The position numbers and the translations under genes were made by a program. Below, piece by piece: positions 22,915 to 34,395 of a DNA stretch of 64,000 bases. The DNA comes from Choricystis sp. odSpoLacu1. Taxonomy: Eukaryota; Chlorophyta; Trebouxiophyceae. Location of the stretch: positions 496,001 to 560,000 of the forward strand of contig OY253654.1 in the NCBI GenBank assembly GCA_958009055.1, read 5' to 3'. How positions within the stretch are numbered: the stretch's first letter is position 1; each line of letters begins with the position of its first letter. The notes under the pieces were generated by a model that worked only from the letters and a program-made list of their open reading frames with translations, did not search any database and was not told the DNA's origin.

Positions 22915-25176
22915 ATGCTGCCCGCCACAGCCGGCGCGCCCCCGCTGCGCGTGCTGGTCGTGGCCCCCAGGGCTGACGAGCGTGACGAAAAGGCGGCCGT
23001 GCTTGCTGAATGCGGGTTTGAAGTGAGTGTGGGCGGTGGCCGGGGAGGGCGAGAGCGTTTCGAGGGGAGGAGCTGTGCTGTGTGTCCCCTTGCCCCGCCC
23101 CGCCGCCTGGACGACCCACGGTCGTTTGCCCCTCTGCCCGCCCACGCCACGCGTGGGTGGGCGTGGGTGGGAGCGTCCGGCGGCGAGACACTGGGGCGGC
23201 GTGTGGCGGGGAGGCGCGGCGGAGGGCGTGCGAGGCAGCGGTTTCCGCGCGGCCGCAGAGAGAAAACGCCCCGCTTGCGCCTATATCTCGCACCACGAGC
23301 GCCAAAGATATCAACGCACGCGCCCGCCTGCCGCCGTGACAAGACCGTGTATCTCGAACATCCCTAACATCACCACCCACACACGCTACAGTCGACCTGC
23401 GTCGCCACCACCGCCGCCGCGGTCGCTGAACTCCTCGCGTCCGCCAACCCGCCCTCCACCTCCGCCGCGGCACCCCCCACCGCCGCCGTGTCCACGTCCT
23501 ACGACCTGGTGCTGAAGGAGCACGCTCCGCCGTCCGCGTCTGCGCCCCGCTTCCTGCGCGCCCTGCGGGCGGCGCGGCTGGCGCTGCCCGTGGTGGCCGT
23601 CACACTCGCCGCCTCCCCGTCAGACGTCGCAGCTTGCCTCGCCGCCGGTGCGGCCGACGTCCTGGCCGGCCCCCTGCGCGCCGCGGACTGCCGCACCCTG
23701 TGGGCCCGCGTGTTTTGGTGGAGGCGCGCGTTTGAGCTGCAGCAGGCGGCGTTGGTGGCGTCCGGCGCGGCGGGGTGTGCCCTGCCGCCCCCTCTGGGCG
23801 GCGGCGCGCTGACCACGTCCGACTGTGACGAGACCCAGGCCGATGGCGAGGACGCCCACGATGAACAGTCGCCGGGCGCCAGTGGGGAGGGGTCGGCCCC
23901 CGACAAGGTGGAGGGGTCGGGCGGCAGCGGCGCGGCTGCTGTTGCCGTTGCCACCACCGCGCCCCCTCCTCCCAAAGACGGGTCCGCCGCCCCCGACGGC
24001 CGCTCCGAACGCACCCACGCCGCCATGCCGGGCGGGTCCACATCCGACGTCCGGCCGGGTGCGCCGTCGCCGTCCGCGCCCCCCCCGCCGCGCGCCGGGT
24101 TTCGAGCCTATGTCGCCTCCCCCCCCGGCGGCCACCCCGCGGGCGCCGCCGCGGCCGACGCGTCCGCATCAGGGCGTGGCTCGGCAGCCGGCCCCTCCAC
24201 CCTGGCCGCCAAGTCGGGGTCGGCGTCGGGGCGGGCCACGGGAGGCGGGACGGGGGGAGGCACGGGAGGCGGCACGGGGGCGGGCTCGCGCACGCGCGCC
24301 CCCCCCACGACCGCCGACGCGTCGACCGCGTGGCCGACGTCGCCCCAGCCCCAGCCCCAGCAACACCCGGCCGCGGTGGCCGCCATGGCGGCCCTGTTTC
24401 CGTGCGGGTATGGTGGGTGGAGCACGGCGGCCGCGCCCGCTGCCAGTGGTGGCGCGGGTGGTGCCTCTGCCGGCACACCCCCCACCCTCAACCCCGCCCT
24501 GGCCGCCATCATACACGCTCAGCAACAGGCTCAACACGCACTGCTGCTGCAGTCGCTGGCTGGTGGGTTTGGCGGCCGCGGTGTGGGGGGGTGGCCCCCC
24601 GCCGCGGCCGCGCGCGGCGCGCACTCTGCGCCGGGTGGCCCCGCCGCGTCCTCGTTCGGCGGCGTCGCCACCCACGCCGGTGGCGCCGTCACCTCGTACG
24701 GTGGTGGTGGGCTGGCGGGGGGTGCCTCCCCGTCCGTCGGCGGCGCGTGCGACGCGGCCGCCGTGCGGAGGGCTGACGCGCTGCGCCGCTTCCGCGACAA
24801 AAAGTCGTGCCTCTGCTTCTCCAAGCGCATTCGCTACGAGTCCAGGAAGCAGCTGGCGTGTGCGAGGCCCAGGATCAAGGGGCAGTTTGTCAAGCGGTCC
24901 ACTGATGGCGGCGGCGGCGGTGGTCGTGGTGTGACGCCGCGCAGTGGTGCCACCACTGCCGCGGGCGCGCCCCCCGACGCCGACTCCGAGTCGGACGACG
25001 GCGTCACCGTCAAGCCTGACCCCGTGGCGCTGGCGTCGGCCGAAGACGATGACGACGTCAAGCCGCCGGTGGCTGCTGATGGCGGCGCGGGCGGCGCAGC
25101 GGCCGGCGCGCTGCCGCCGCGCGCCAAGCGTGCGCGCCGCGTCGGCTCCGGCTCGGGCTCCAACTCGCCAGTGTGA
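22915..25176 (+). CDS. Pseudo-response regulator with CCT domain (PRR/TOC1-like clock protein)
   Basis: Probable nuclear circadian transcriptional regulator. Exons 22915-23022 and 23392-25176 (phase 0) give 630 residues. The N-terminal receiver-like fold has strand 1 RVLVVAPRADERDEKAAVLA, then SYDLVLKEHAPP, where the phospho-accepting Asp is Glu (LVLKE), the hallmark of PRRs. It continues with LPVVAVTLAASPSDVAACLA and the last helix PLRAADCRTLWARVFWWRR; the invariant Lys is absent, so it cannot act as a normal phosphorelay receiver. A long Gly/Pro/Ala-rich disordered middle leads to a CCT motif (RFRDKKSCLCFSKRIRYESR, KQLACARPRIKGQFVK) at about residues 500-545 and an acidic then basic C-terminus (PRAKRARRVGS-type NLS). 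Confidence 0.85.
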
Positions 25177-25865
25177 GGCTGTTTTTTTTTTGCTTCCATC
25201 TCTCCCACCTCCTCGCATCCTCGATGTGTTCGACGGATGTTTTTGTTTGGCTCTGTCGCAAGGGGGGCCCCCCTCCTGCTGTTTTTTGTGTGTGCACGCG
25301 CACGCGCTGCGCCCCGTCCCCCTCTCAAAACCATTCCTTTCAAAAAACGAAAAAACCACCCTCGTGCCCACAAGGCTTGACTGCTGGCGTCGTGTAGGCG
25401 GCTTGGGTGGCGTCACCACGTTCTGCGGATCCATGCTGGTGGAGGCCTGCTGGTGGAGGCCTGTCGTTTTTTTTGCTTTGCTTCTGGCGGCGCACGTGCC
25501 GTCTGATTCTGGCACCAGTGGCGATCCCCCCCCATTTTTTTCATTTTCTTTAACACACGCAGATTTTGGGCCTACCCCAAACCAGAGTGTCGTGTTTTGC
25601 CACACCTCCACAGCAGGGCTGCGCTGTTTTTTTACCCACCATTTTTCTCCACCCCCCCCCCCCTTCCCCCCGATCCACCATTCTTACTACACCCCGACCG
25701 CCGTCAAAGTGCCCCGACGTCGTTTAGTGCAGTTCCAAAGAGAGTGTTACACACAGAAGAAAGGGGCCCCTTTTCTTCGTTGAGCGTTTTGAGGCAGAGC
25801 AAACAAAAAACACTCTGGCTTTTCTCCATTCTCTCCGCGCCCGTCCACACACTCTCCAACCAAAC
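25177..25865. other. 689-bp intergenic gap
   Basis: No gene supported. T-rich after the PRR stop. Contains a perfect tandem repeat of a 14-mer (TGCTGGTGGAGGCC) at 25434-25461, and a C10 run near 25651. The last ~100 bp before ATG 25866 should be the leader of the GroES-like gene. Confidence 0.6.
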
Positions 25866-26691
25866 ATGCCCGCCCTCGCGACGGGTCTGCGCGCTCCCGC
25901 GCTCGCCCCTTCCCGCCGCCCGGCCGCCGTGCGCCGGGCGCCGCTCAACGGTGAGGAGGAGGAAGAGGGGAGTCGGGGTTGCGCAGCCTCCATTTGCCAC
26001 GGCCTGTCTCCCTGAAGGCGGCAGCTCCCCGCGCACGGGCGCCAGCACTGCGCCAGCATTGCGCGGGCGCGGCGTTCGGGAGGCGTATGAGCGACGGGAG
26101 GGCGGGGGGTGAAATTCGGCGGAGCCGCACTACCGGTGGCTTGCCCCCGACCGCCCAAGCCACGACGCTTCCCCCACCATCGCACGCCCCAGAACGCGCA
26201 TTGCGGCTGTGTGGTGCCGACAGCGGGGGGCGGTGAGAGGGAAGAGGGTGTGGAAGGACGGGCGGGCGCTGCAACACACCCGGCGTCCCCGGAACCCCCC
26301 GCTTCCGCCGCTGGCCAAACCCCCACTCGCACACCCTCTCCCACCCACACCCACAGTCCGCGCCGCCGCCGCCCTGACCGAGACCGACCTCGACGTCACC
26401 GCCATGGCCCCCCTGGGCGACCGCCTCCTCGTCCGCCCCCGCGAAGCCGAGACGGCGACCGCGGGCGGCGTGCTGCTGACGAGCGGCGCGACGTCGGAGC
26501 TGTCCGACGCGCGTGTCGGCACCGTCGTCGCCGTCGGCGACGACGTCGAGGACGCCGTCACCCCAGGCGACACCGTCCTGTTTGTCAAGTACTCCGCGTC
26601 CGACGTCAAGACGGCGGACGGGGACGTGTGCTTTGTCGCGGCGACATCGGTGCTGGCCAAGCTGGAAACGCGAGAGGGTTTTCTTTCATGA
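25866..26691 (+). CDS. Plastid GroES/Cpn10-type co-chaperonin
   Basis: Single-domain Hsp10 that caps the plastid Cpn60 chaperonin. Exon 1 (25866-25950) is a short transit peptide (MPALATGLRAPALAPSRRPA). Exon 2 (26357-26691) joins in phase 1 (AACG|GTGAGG...CACAG) and reads VRAAAALTETDLDVTAMAPL, then GDRLLVRPREAET, the mobile loop AGGVLLTSGATSELSDARVG, and the end VKYSASDVKT with VCFVAATSVLAKLE. The C-terminal strand diverges (LETREGFLS). About 139 residues, so one Cpn10 domain rather than the tandem Cpn20. Candidate AATAAA at 26793. Confidence 0.85.
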
Positions 26692-26842
26692 TTTGTTGAC
26701 TCACCAAAAAACAAGTGGGCCACACTCGCGCATTCGATTTGACTTGAAGTCTCGTGGGTGTGTGTGGCAAGACAGCAGAAAAAACGGGGGACGACAATAA
26801 AAAGAAAACACGACCAACCACCCACCCCACCCTCTCTCCTCT

Positions 26843-28273
26843 TTACGCCCCACTCACTCTCACCGCCTCCTCCGAGATGGCCCACCGGTACGCCGTCTCA
26901 TTGTACACGCCCGCTGTGCCGGGCTTGCCGGCCGCGTGGTCCAGCCGCCAGCGCGCGTAGGTGGACGCAAACGGTTCGCCCACCCCCCACGACGTTTTCA
27001 CAAACACGCTCTCAAACGGATGCATGGACACGCCGCCATGCGTGCCCACGCGGGACGCGTGGGCACCATCATTGCAGGCCCAGTGGGTGGGGGACGCCCA
27101 GTCGACGCGGGGGTCGTAGCGGGAGGACAGCACAGACAGACCGTGGCCGTGGGCGAGCATCGCTTTTGATAATCCGTATTCTCCACCCACCACGATGCCC
27201 GAGTCTCCGTCGGCGCACAGTTTGCAGGTGCGTGCAGCGTGGAAGGTGGACGCGGAGACGGCGGTGGTCAAGCCGACCGTGTCCAACGCAAACGCCCACG
27301 ACTCGGCGCGGGGCCCAGGGCCGCCCGCGTCTGCCGGGGGGAGGCAGACGAGGGCGGAGGCCACCATGTGGATGCGGCCGGAGAAGCGGTGCAGGTAGGC
27401 GGCGGGCCAGGGGTAGGTGGGGGGGAGGGAGGGTGGGAGGAAGGGGCCGCGAGCAGACGAGTTCACCATGAAAAAAAAAACGTAAGTTTGAGCGAGCGCG
27501 GCCACGACGGCCGCGCCGGTTGCTTTCTTCCCACCTCCCGCAAACGCGACCGCAGCATACGTCAACGACACGTTGTGGGACGCCAGGTCCATGCCCGTGT
27601 TGGACGTGCGGTGGAGCAGGGCCAGAGTGCCACGATCACCCGGCGGGCCGTACCCGTCCCCCGACCACGCGCGCGCGACGCCCGGCACACCCGCCCCTCG
27701 GCCGTCCACGGCCAGCCTGGCCGCAAACGACGCGCACGGCGTGCACGCGTCCCCCGCGACAGTCACCACGAAATCCGTGTGTGGCGGGGGCGGCAGCGCG
27801 GACGCTGCGCCGCGCGGCGGGGGGGGGGCGCCCGGCATCCAGGGGGGCGCCCCCATGCCCACCGCCGCAAAGAAGGCCAGGTTGGAGGCTTGGCCGGCGC
27901 CTTTTTCGTAGTAGGCGTAGGAGACCAGCAGGCGGGAGGACGGAGACAGGGTGGGGGGGGCACCATTTCCAACACCCCCACCCTGGGGCCACGAGTCCCT
28001 CGGCAGCCACCCCAGCCCCTCCCGCGCGTGCGCAGGGTGTGCGTAGGCGCGTGGTGGGTCACGCACCCGGCTCCCGGCCGCCGAGGCGGCGGTGGCCAGC
28101 GCCACCAGCACAAGCGTCGAGCCCGTGGCGCCCGCCACCGCGCCCCGCCACCACGCGGCCCGTGTGGTGGGGGTTGGGGGCGCCTTGAACAGGGTGGCGC
28201 CGCCCACGGCTTCAGCGTCATTGTCGCCACTGGACAGGCGCGCGCGCAGCGCAGCGGCGGCAGGGGCGCGCAT
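26843..28273 (-). CDS. Type II membrane glycosyltransferase-like protein
   Basis: 476-residue single-exon frame. Start MRAPAAAALRARLSSGDN is followed by one membrane anchor (GAVAGATGSTLVLVALATAA, about residues 45-65), giving a type II topology usual for Golgi enzymes. The lumenal part contains SYAYYEKGAGQASNLAFFAA, TDFVVTVAG, HRTSNTGMDLASHN, YVFFFMVNSSARGPFLPP, the motif PWPAAYLHRFSGRIHMVAS, and several Cys in CKLCADGDSGIVVGGEYG. The FFMVNSSxRGPFLP and distal Asp/Thr pattern is shared with putative polysaccharide transferases of algae and bacteria. Specific activity unknown. The open frame continues far upstream of 28273 but that part is low-complexity shadow of the divergent RINT1 gene. A GTGAG near the end could be a donor, so the last five codons are uncertain. 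Confidence 0.6.
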   Translation of the reverse strand: MRAPAAAALRARLSSGDNDAEAVGGATLFKAPPTPTTRAAWWRGAVAGATGSTLVLVALATAASAAGSRVRDPPRAYAHPAHAREGLGWLPRDSWPQGGGVGNGAPPTLSPSSRLLVSYAYYEKGAGQASNLAFFAAVGMGAPPWMPGAPPPPRGAASALPPPPHTDFVVTVAGDACTPCASFAARLAVDGRGAGVPGVARAWSGDGYGPPGDRGTLALLHRTSNTGMDLASHNVSLTYAAVAFAGGGKKATGAAVVAALAQTYVFFFMVNSSARGPFLPPSLPPTYPWPAAYLHRFSGRIHMVASALVCLPPADAGGPGPRAESWAFALDTVGLTTAVSASTFHAARTCKLCADGDSGIVVGGEYGLSKAMLAHGHGLSVLSSRYDPRVDWASPTHWACNDGAHASRVGTHGGVSMHPFESVFVKTSWGVGEPFASTYARWRLDHAAGKPGTAGVYNETAYRWAISEEAVRVSGA

Positions 28274-28570
28274 GAAAAATGTGAGTGGGACGCCGGAAGA
28301 AGAAAGTTGAAAAAAGAAGCAAGTTGTTGTGGGGTCGGGTTCGTCCGCACACAGGCTCTCGCACGAGGCGAAGGGCGGCGTGGGTGGTTGCGGTCCCCAC
28401 GGCCGCGGTTCAGTTAAAGAAGCGGGCGTTCCTTGTGAGCAAAAACACAAAACAACAAAAAACAAACGACCTGGGGGCCGTGTGTGTGTGCCCGTCTCTG
28501 GCGGCGCGTTTTCACCCCCACTCTGATTCCACTGCCGCACACTCCTGTTCCTTGAGCCACCCGCACACAC
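28274..28570. promoter_or_regulatory. Bidirectional promoter, glycosyltransferase-like / RINT1
   Basis: 297 bp between divergent start codons, less GC-rich than the flanking coding DNA (A-rich stretch near 28440-28470). No clear TATA box. Confidence 0.5.
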
Positions 28571-31500
28571 ATGCAAAGCGGCTGGCCTCCGCCCGCGCCG
28601 CCCGGGCAATGGGGCGCGCCCACGCCCCCCCCGCCAGGCCCCCCAGCCCCCGCTGGCGCCCCTCCTGCCGGGTGGGGGAACCAGGCAGCTGTGCCTCCCC
28701 CACCGCAGCCGCAACCGGACGCTGGTCCTCTGCCCGGCGACCCAGTCGGTCCCGGCATGCCGCACGATGGCGCGACGCATGCGCCGCCCCCTCCCGCGTG
28801 GGGCGCGGCCGGCCCTGCGGCCGACCAGGGTGTGGGAGGTGGTGACGCCACTGTCCGCGCCCCCCCCGCCGCCCCGACCGACGGCTGGACGGGAGGCGAC
28901 GGCGGCTTCTTCGACGACGGGCCTCCCCCCGCTGGCTGCTTCTTTGATGACGCACCGCCGCCGGCTGAGGCGGCGCCGCCGACCGACTATGGTGGCGAAG
29001 GCGATGGCTGGAGCGGCGGCGACGCTGGGTGGACGGAGGCACCGCCCGCGGGTGACGCCGAGGGCGGCGCGTGGGCGCCACCGCAGCAGCAGCAGCAGTG
29101 GAACGCTGCACCGCCGCCGCCTGCCGAGGCAGTGGGGGGTGCGTCCACCGCTGGCGGGTGGCAGGCGGACCAGCCAGCGGGCCTGTGGCCTGACGCTGCC
29201 GCACCGCCCCCTGCCGACGCCGAAGGTGGCACCTGGTCCGGCAGCGGGGGCTGGGGCGACGCCCCGCCCGCCCCGCCGCCACCGCCCGCGTGGCAGGCGG
29301 CGGTCGCGTCCACCGACCCGACGCCGCGCGCGTCGTTTGACGCGGGGGCGGCGGTGGCGCCGCCCGCGTGGCAAAGCGAGCCTGAGACTGCTGCGCCGCC
29401 TCCCCTGCCTCCCCCGCCGCCGCCGCCGCCCGCGTGGCAGGCAGGGCCGCAGGGCGAGCCTGAGGCCGGGCTGCCCCCTCCGTTGCCGCCGCCACCGCCC
29501 GCCGGGTGGAACGACGGCAGCGAAGCGTGGGGCGACGCGGCGCCCGTGCCGCCGTCGCCGTCGGCGGTGCCGCCGCCCCCCTCCGAGCCGGCGACGCCCG
29601 CCCCGCCGCCGCCGCCGGCCTACCCGCTTCCCTCCCCCGCGGCCGACGCACTCGCCGCCCTCCAGTCCGAGGTGGCCGCCCTAGCCGCACGCGAAGCCGC
29701 CGCGCGGGCCGCCCTGGCTGACCTGGCGGGCGCGGCGGCGGGGGATGCGGCTGCCGCCGCGGCGCGTGGCTCCCCGCCCCCGGGCCCCCCCCTGCCGACC
29801 GACGTCGATGGACTGGCCGCCGAACTAGCCGCCCTGCGCGGTGCCGCAGCATACGCATCCGCCCTGCAAGACTTGGCGGCTTTAGCCCGCCACCTGGAGA
29901 AGAGCGTGCGCGCGGTGGAGCGGGGCGCCGCCGCTGCGGGTGGCGCGGGCGCGCTGGCCGACGCTCCCGACGCGGTGGCTGCCGCCGCCGCGGCAGCCGC
30001 CGGTGCCGCCGCCCTCAAACGACTGCCCGCGGGCGGGGTGCCCGCCCCCCTGGCGGCGCACGCGGCGACCGCGCTGGCGAGGGCGGACGCGGCGCGTGGT
30101 CGTTTGGCGGCTGTACTCTCTTCGTGTCTCACAGACACGGCTGCTGCCGCGGGCTGGCCCCCCCCACTCGCCTCCTCCGCCCCCTGGACCGGGTGGTACG
30201 ACCCCGACGCCGCGGATGGAGCCGCCAGGCTGGTGGCGGCCCTGGTGGCGCTGCAGCGTGCAGTTGAAGGGCCAGCCCTTGACACGGCGGCCGCGGGCGC
30301 GGCGGGTGACACCCCCGACGACGCGGCAGGCGAGGGCCCCCCCCTCTGGTTTGCGCGCGCCCTGGCCGACCCCGTCGCGGCCCGCCTGGCCGCCCACTTT
30401 GGCCCCGACGGCGGCGTGGACGTCGTGTCGTCGCCGCGGCTGTTGTTTGACGCTGCTCTCAAAGCCGGGGCGCGAGCGGCGCGCGCGGCCGCCCCTCTCC
30501 AGCCCGGCATCGACGCCCACGGCCTGGGGGGCGCGTACGCGGCGGGGGCAGAAGTGGCGCGCGCCCTGCGCGGCGCGCTGGCGGACGCGCTGCTGGTGCC
30601 CCACGTTCTTCCTGCCCTGGCGGCTGCGGCCGACGCTGGCGGCCCCGCTGGCGGCGCCCTCTGGCTCGCCTTTGCCGACGCGGCCGCCGACTTTGAGCGC
30701 TCCCTGGGCCCCGTGCGCGGCCTGCCCCCCTCCGCCACGGATGGGGGGGGGGGGTGCCGCCCGGGAGCCGTGGCCGAGGGGGTCGGTGCTGGAGGCTGCC
30801 GCCCGCACCACCGCGTGGCGCAGAGCGTGGTGGGGGGCAGAGAGGGATGCCGCTTTAACCGCCTTCAGGTCCGCTGCCACCGCCCCTGACGCGTGGACCC
30901 CCGCCGCCGGCGCCCGCGCGCGGGGGGGCGCTGACGATGACGCCCTCACCCTGGCCGCGGGCGGCGCGTCCGCGACCGGCGGCACGCGCCCCTCTGCCCA
31001 CGAGTTTTGCCCCCCCCCCGCCGCCGACGCCGCCCTGGCCGAACTGACACGCTTGACGGCTCGCGTGGGATGGCTGCCGTCAAGGTCGACTGCCAGAGAT
31101 GCCGTCACTCTCGCTGTCCGCCCTTTCCTGGCCGACGTGCGCGCCGCCGCCACCCGCTCCGTGGAAGCGGGGGCCGGCTTCGCCGACCCGGGCGCCCGAC
31201 CCGACCTGGCCGCCCGGGTGGGGGGGGCTGTCTGCGCGGCTCGATCGCTGGAGCAGGCGCTGCGGGACGCCGCGTGGCCACTGCCGCTGCTCGACGTGCC
31301 GCCGTCACGCCGCGCGGGTGACGCGGAGACGCGACCCTCCACCCTGACCGCTGAAGCCGACGCCTTTGCCTCTCTGGCCCGGCGCTGGACGCTGGCCCTG
31401 GCCAAGTCGGCGGCCGACGCGTTTGGCAGGGCGGCGGGGGGGTATGTGGCCTCAGCCCGCGCTGGCGCCCTCGCGCGCGGCGCCCCCCCCGGCCCACCCA

Positions 31501-31931
31501 CCCCACCCTCCCCCGACCTCGTCCCCGCCCTCGCCTCCCTGAACGCCTCCCTGGACGCCGTCTCCGGGTGCCTGGATGCAGTCGCCTTCCGCGCCGCCTG
31601 GCGGGGCGCGGTCGCGGGCGCCGTCCGCCTCCTCTTCAATGAGGTCGCCACCGAGGCGCCCTGTGATGCAGGCGGCGCCGCCCAACTGGCCGCCGACGCG
31701 GCCGCCCTGGCCGCCGTGCTGGGGCCCCACGCGCCGCGGCCGGGGGCGCACGTGCGCGAGTTGGCCGACGCGGCGGCGCTGTTGGCGGCGCCGGCGCGCG
31801 CCATCGCGCCCCTGGAGGCGGCGCTGGCGCGTGGAGACGCGCAGAGGGCGGCGGATGCGTTGCGTGGGTTGGGGGTGGCCAGGCTGGCGCCCGACCAGGC
31901 GGCCGCGGTGGTGGCGCGGCGGGTGGGGTAG
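28571..31931 (+). CDS. RINT1: RINT1/TIP20 (MAG2-like) vesicle-tethering protein with Pro-rich N-terminal extension; one frame break
   Basis: Subunit of the NRZ/Dsl1 tether for Golgi-to-ER vesicles. The first ~370 residues are Pro/Gly/Trp low complexity (repeats of PPPPAWQ, FFDDGPPPA). A coiled coil (ALQSEVAALAAREAAARAAL) leads into the TIP20/RINT1 domain: RLVAALVALQRAVEGPALD, PLWFARALADPVAARLAAHF, SSPRLLFDAALK. At the G12 run 30743-30754 the frame changes; homology resumes with AWRRAWWGAERDAAL, AVRPFLADVRAA, VCAARSLEQALRDAAW and the diagnostic C-terminus AFRAAWRGAVAGAVRLLFNE with GGAAQLAADAAALAAVLGPH. About 1,120 residues, versus ~790 in animals and plants. Likely an assembly indel. Confidence 0.85.
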
Positions 31932-31966
31932 CGAAGCGGGAGAGAACAGCGTGTTGTGTCGAGGAC

Positions 31967-32370
<404 letters not shown>

Positions 32371-32553
32371 CCAAAAAGCATGGTGCAAACCTGTCAGCAC
32401 GCAGGCGGCAAAACACGCAGGCAGCAGAGGGGACGGCGGCACCACCCACGTTTCAAAAAAGGGCGAGGCGCGCCTTCACCCTCGACCAAAAAAACTTTTT
32501 TTCCTTTTTCGCCGCCAGGCGTGCACACCACCGACCCCACCACCACCACCACC

Positions 32554-34395
32554 ATGAAAGTGCAGGCAATTGGGCTCGCCCTGACTGCCTTGACCGCTGG
32601 AGCGCAGGTGAGGGAAAGATGGTGGGGGCGGTGGTTGGGTGGGCCATGGCGCGTGCAGGCAGCGCGCGCGCGCGTGCCAATTTTGAGGGGGGGGCGCACC
32701 GAGCCAAACGCCGTGTGCGTGTCTCGCCTGTCCTCCTCCTGGCCTGGCGTGCGCGGGGGGGGGTATACTATGGTGCATGATTGGGGGGAAAGGAGGCGTG
32801 CAGCGTGCAGCGGCCGTCGTGGGGGTAAAAGCGACGGTTACCCAAATAAAAGCTCGGTAGTTTCGTCTCTACGCACAGGGTTTTTTTTCGCCCCCCACGT
32901 GGCGCCCTGCTACGCCACCGCACCGTCACCTCACCCCCGCGCTGTGTGAGACTGTGGGTGACCCTGGTGGCAGCAGGCGCTGCAGCGCCTGTGTTTTGGC
33001 TCCCCCCCTTATTCATGGACACTCACACACACTGTCCCCAAAAAACAACCCGCAGGCGTGCTGTGTTGACGGCCAACACGCGATCACCCCTCAGAACCGT
33101 GCGAGGCTTCCCATGATTCTCGGATCCGACTGCGGCCGTGACTGGAGACATAACAGTACCGGTCAGCCCGACCCCAATGTTTTTGGCCGCGCCGGTCTTC
33201 CCACCCCCACTACGTTGTTCAAGTGCATTGCTGAGTCTACAGAATGGCTGAATAGTGACAAATCTTGTACGGTGTTGTACGGTGTACGGTACACCCTCCC
33301 TCTCTCTCTCCCTCCACTCTCACCTGGAACGGCCCCCGCATCCGGGTACTTACGAAGGTCAGTGTGAATAAATTGTAATGGGGGGGGGGGGATGATGCTG
33401 ATGACACCCGCAACCTGTTTTATCTTTTACCGCGGCCCACCGCCTTCCCAACCCCGACAAATAGGTGCATGCAATGTGTTCGCTTGTAATTGTGACCACT
33501 GCTATGGTAAGAAATCGATTGAGCGGTGGTGGAGGCAGTGGTGGAAAGTGATCGGCGTTGGCAGTGGTGGAAATCGATTGGCGATTCTTTGTGCCCCGCT
33601 CGACGATCCTCTTCCTCCCTTGCATCTTCACAGGTGAAGAAAACTGTGCCGGAACAAACGACACTGATGAATATCCGAACGCTGGTGAGTTTTAGGTTGG
33701 TGGTGTTTTGTGTGAGTGTTTTGTCCGTTCCCCAAGCACGACGCCTCACCTCCCCTCACCCCCAACCACTCCCACGCCCACGTTCAGCCTACGACAGAGC
33801 CAAAGTCAAATGGCAAAACATTACTACTTTCTTCCCAGTCCAGTGCCACGAGATGGACCCCTACATGAAGTGCTCCGGCGGGTCGGGCCGGCGCCTGATG
33901 TCCACCAGCGCGCGCCTGTGTGCGGACAAAGATCTGGTCATGAATGAACCTCTCAACACGACGATTGCGCGGCTGACCGGCACATTTTGCGACCCGGAAA
34001 TCGGCGGCGACGTGGGCGCCTCGTTTGCCGGGCAAATCCTCGACTCCCTCGACGCCAACAACAATGGCGAGGTCGACTGCGCCGAGTGGGGGATTGCCAA
34101 AAAGTTTGCCACCCTCGAGACTCTGGGTGGAGGTTACTTTGGCCCAAAAAAGATTTGGCCGCCCGCCTGCAAACTGAGCAAGGAAGGCGCCCAGGAGCTG
34201 GCCGCTTACAACGCGTACCTTGCTGAACTCACGCTCTTGACGATCAAGGTCAACGCGACGGGCCTGGCGAAAACATCGGTGATCAATGCAGCCCACACAG
34301 TGGACGGCGTGGTGCGCAGCAACGCGCTGGTGGGCAAGGTGGAGGGCGCGGTGGCCCAGCTGAGCGCCAAGCTCAACGGGACGCTGAGCGGGTGA
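32554..34395 (+). CDS. Secreted Cys-rich protein with one EF-hand-like loop
   Basis: Five exons (32554-32607, 33056-33281, 33465-33506, 33634-33684, 33788-34395) join in consistent phases to 326 residues. The start MKVQAIGLALTALTAGAQ is a clean signal peptide. The mature part begins ACCVDGQHAITPQNRARLPM and has many paired Cys, e.g. ACNVFACNCDHCYG encoded by the two micro-exons. Later segments include VKWQNITTFFPVQCHEMDPY, N-glycosylation sequons (NIT, NTT, NAT, NGT), and an EF-hand-like loop DANNNGEVDCAE. C-terminal helices follow. No family recognised; secretion and calcium binding are inferred from motifs. The region 33000-34800 is lower in GC than the rest of the window. Candidate AATAAA at 34422. 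Confidence 0.7.

Noticed and set aside
28274..29374. Upstream continuation of the minus-strand frame of the glycosyltransferase-like gene (843 codons in all)
   Set aside because: This part is Arg/Ala low complexity, antisense to the RINT1 N-terminus; the membrane-anchor start at 28273 fits better.
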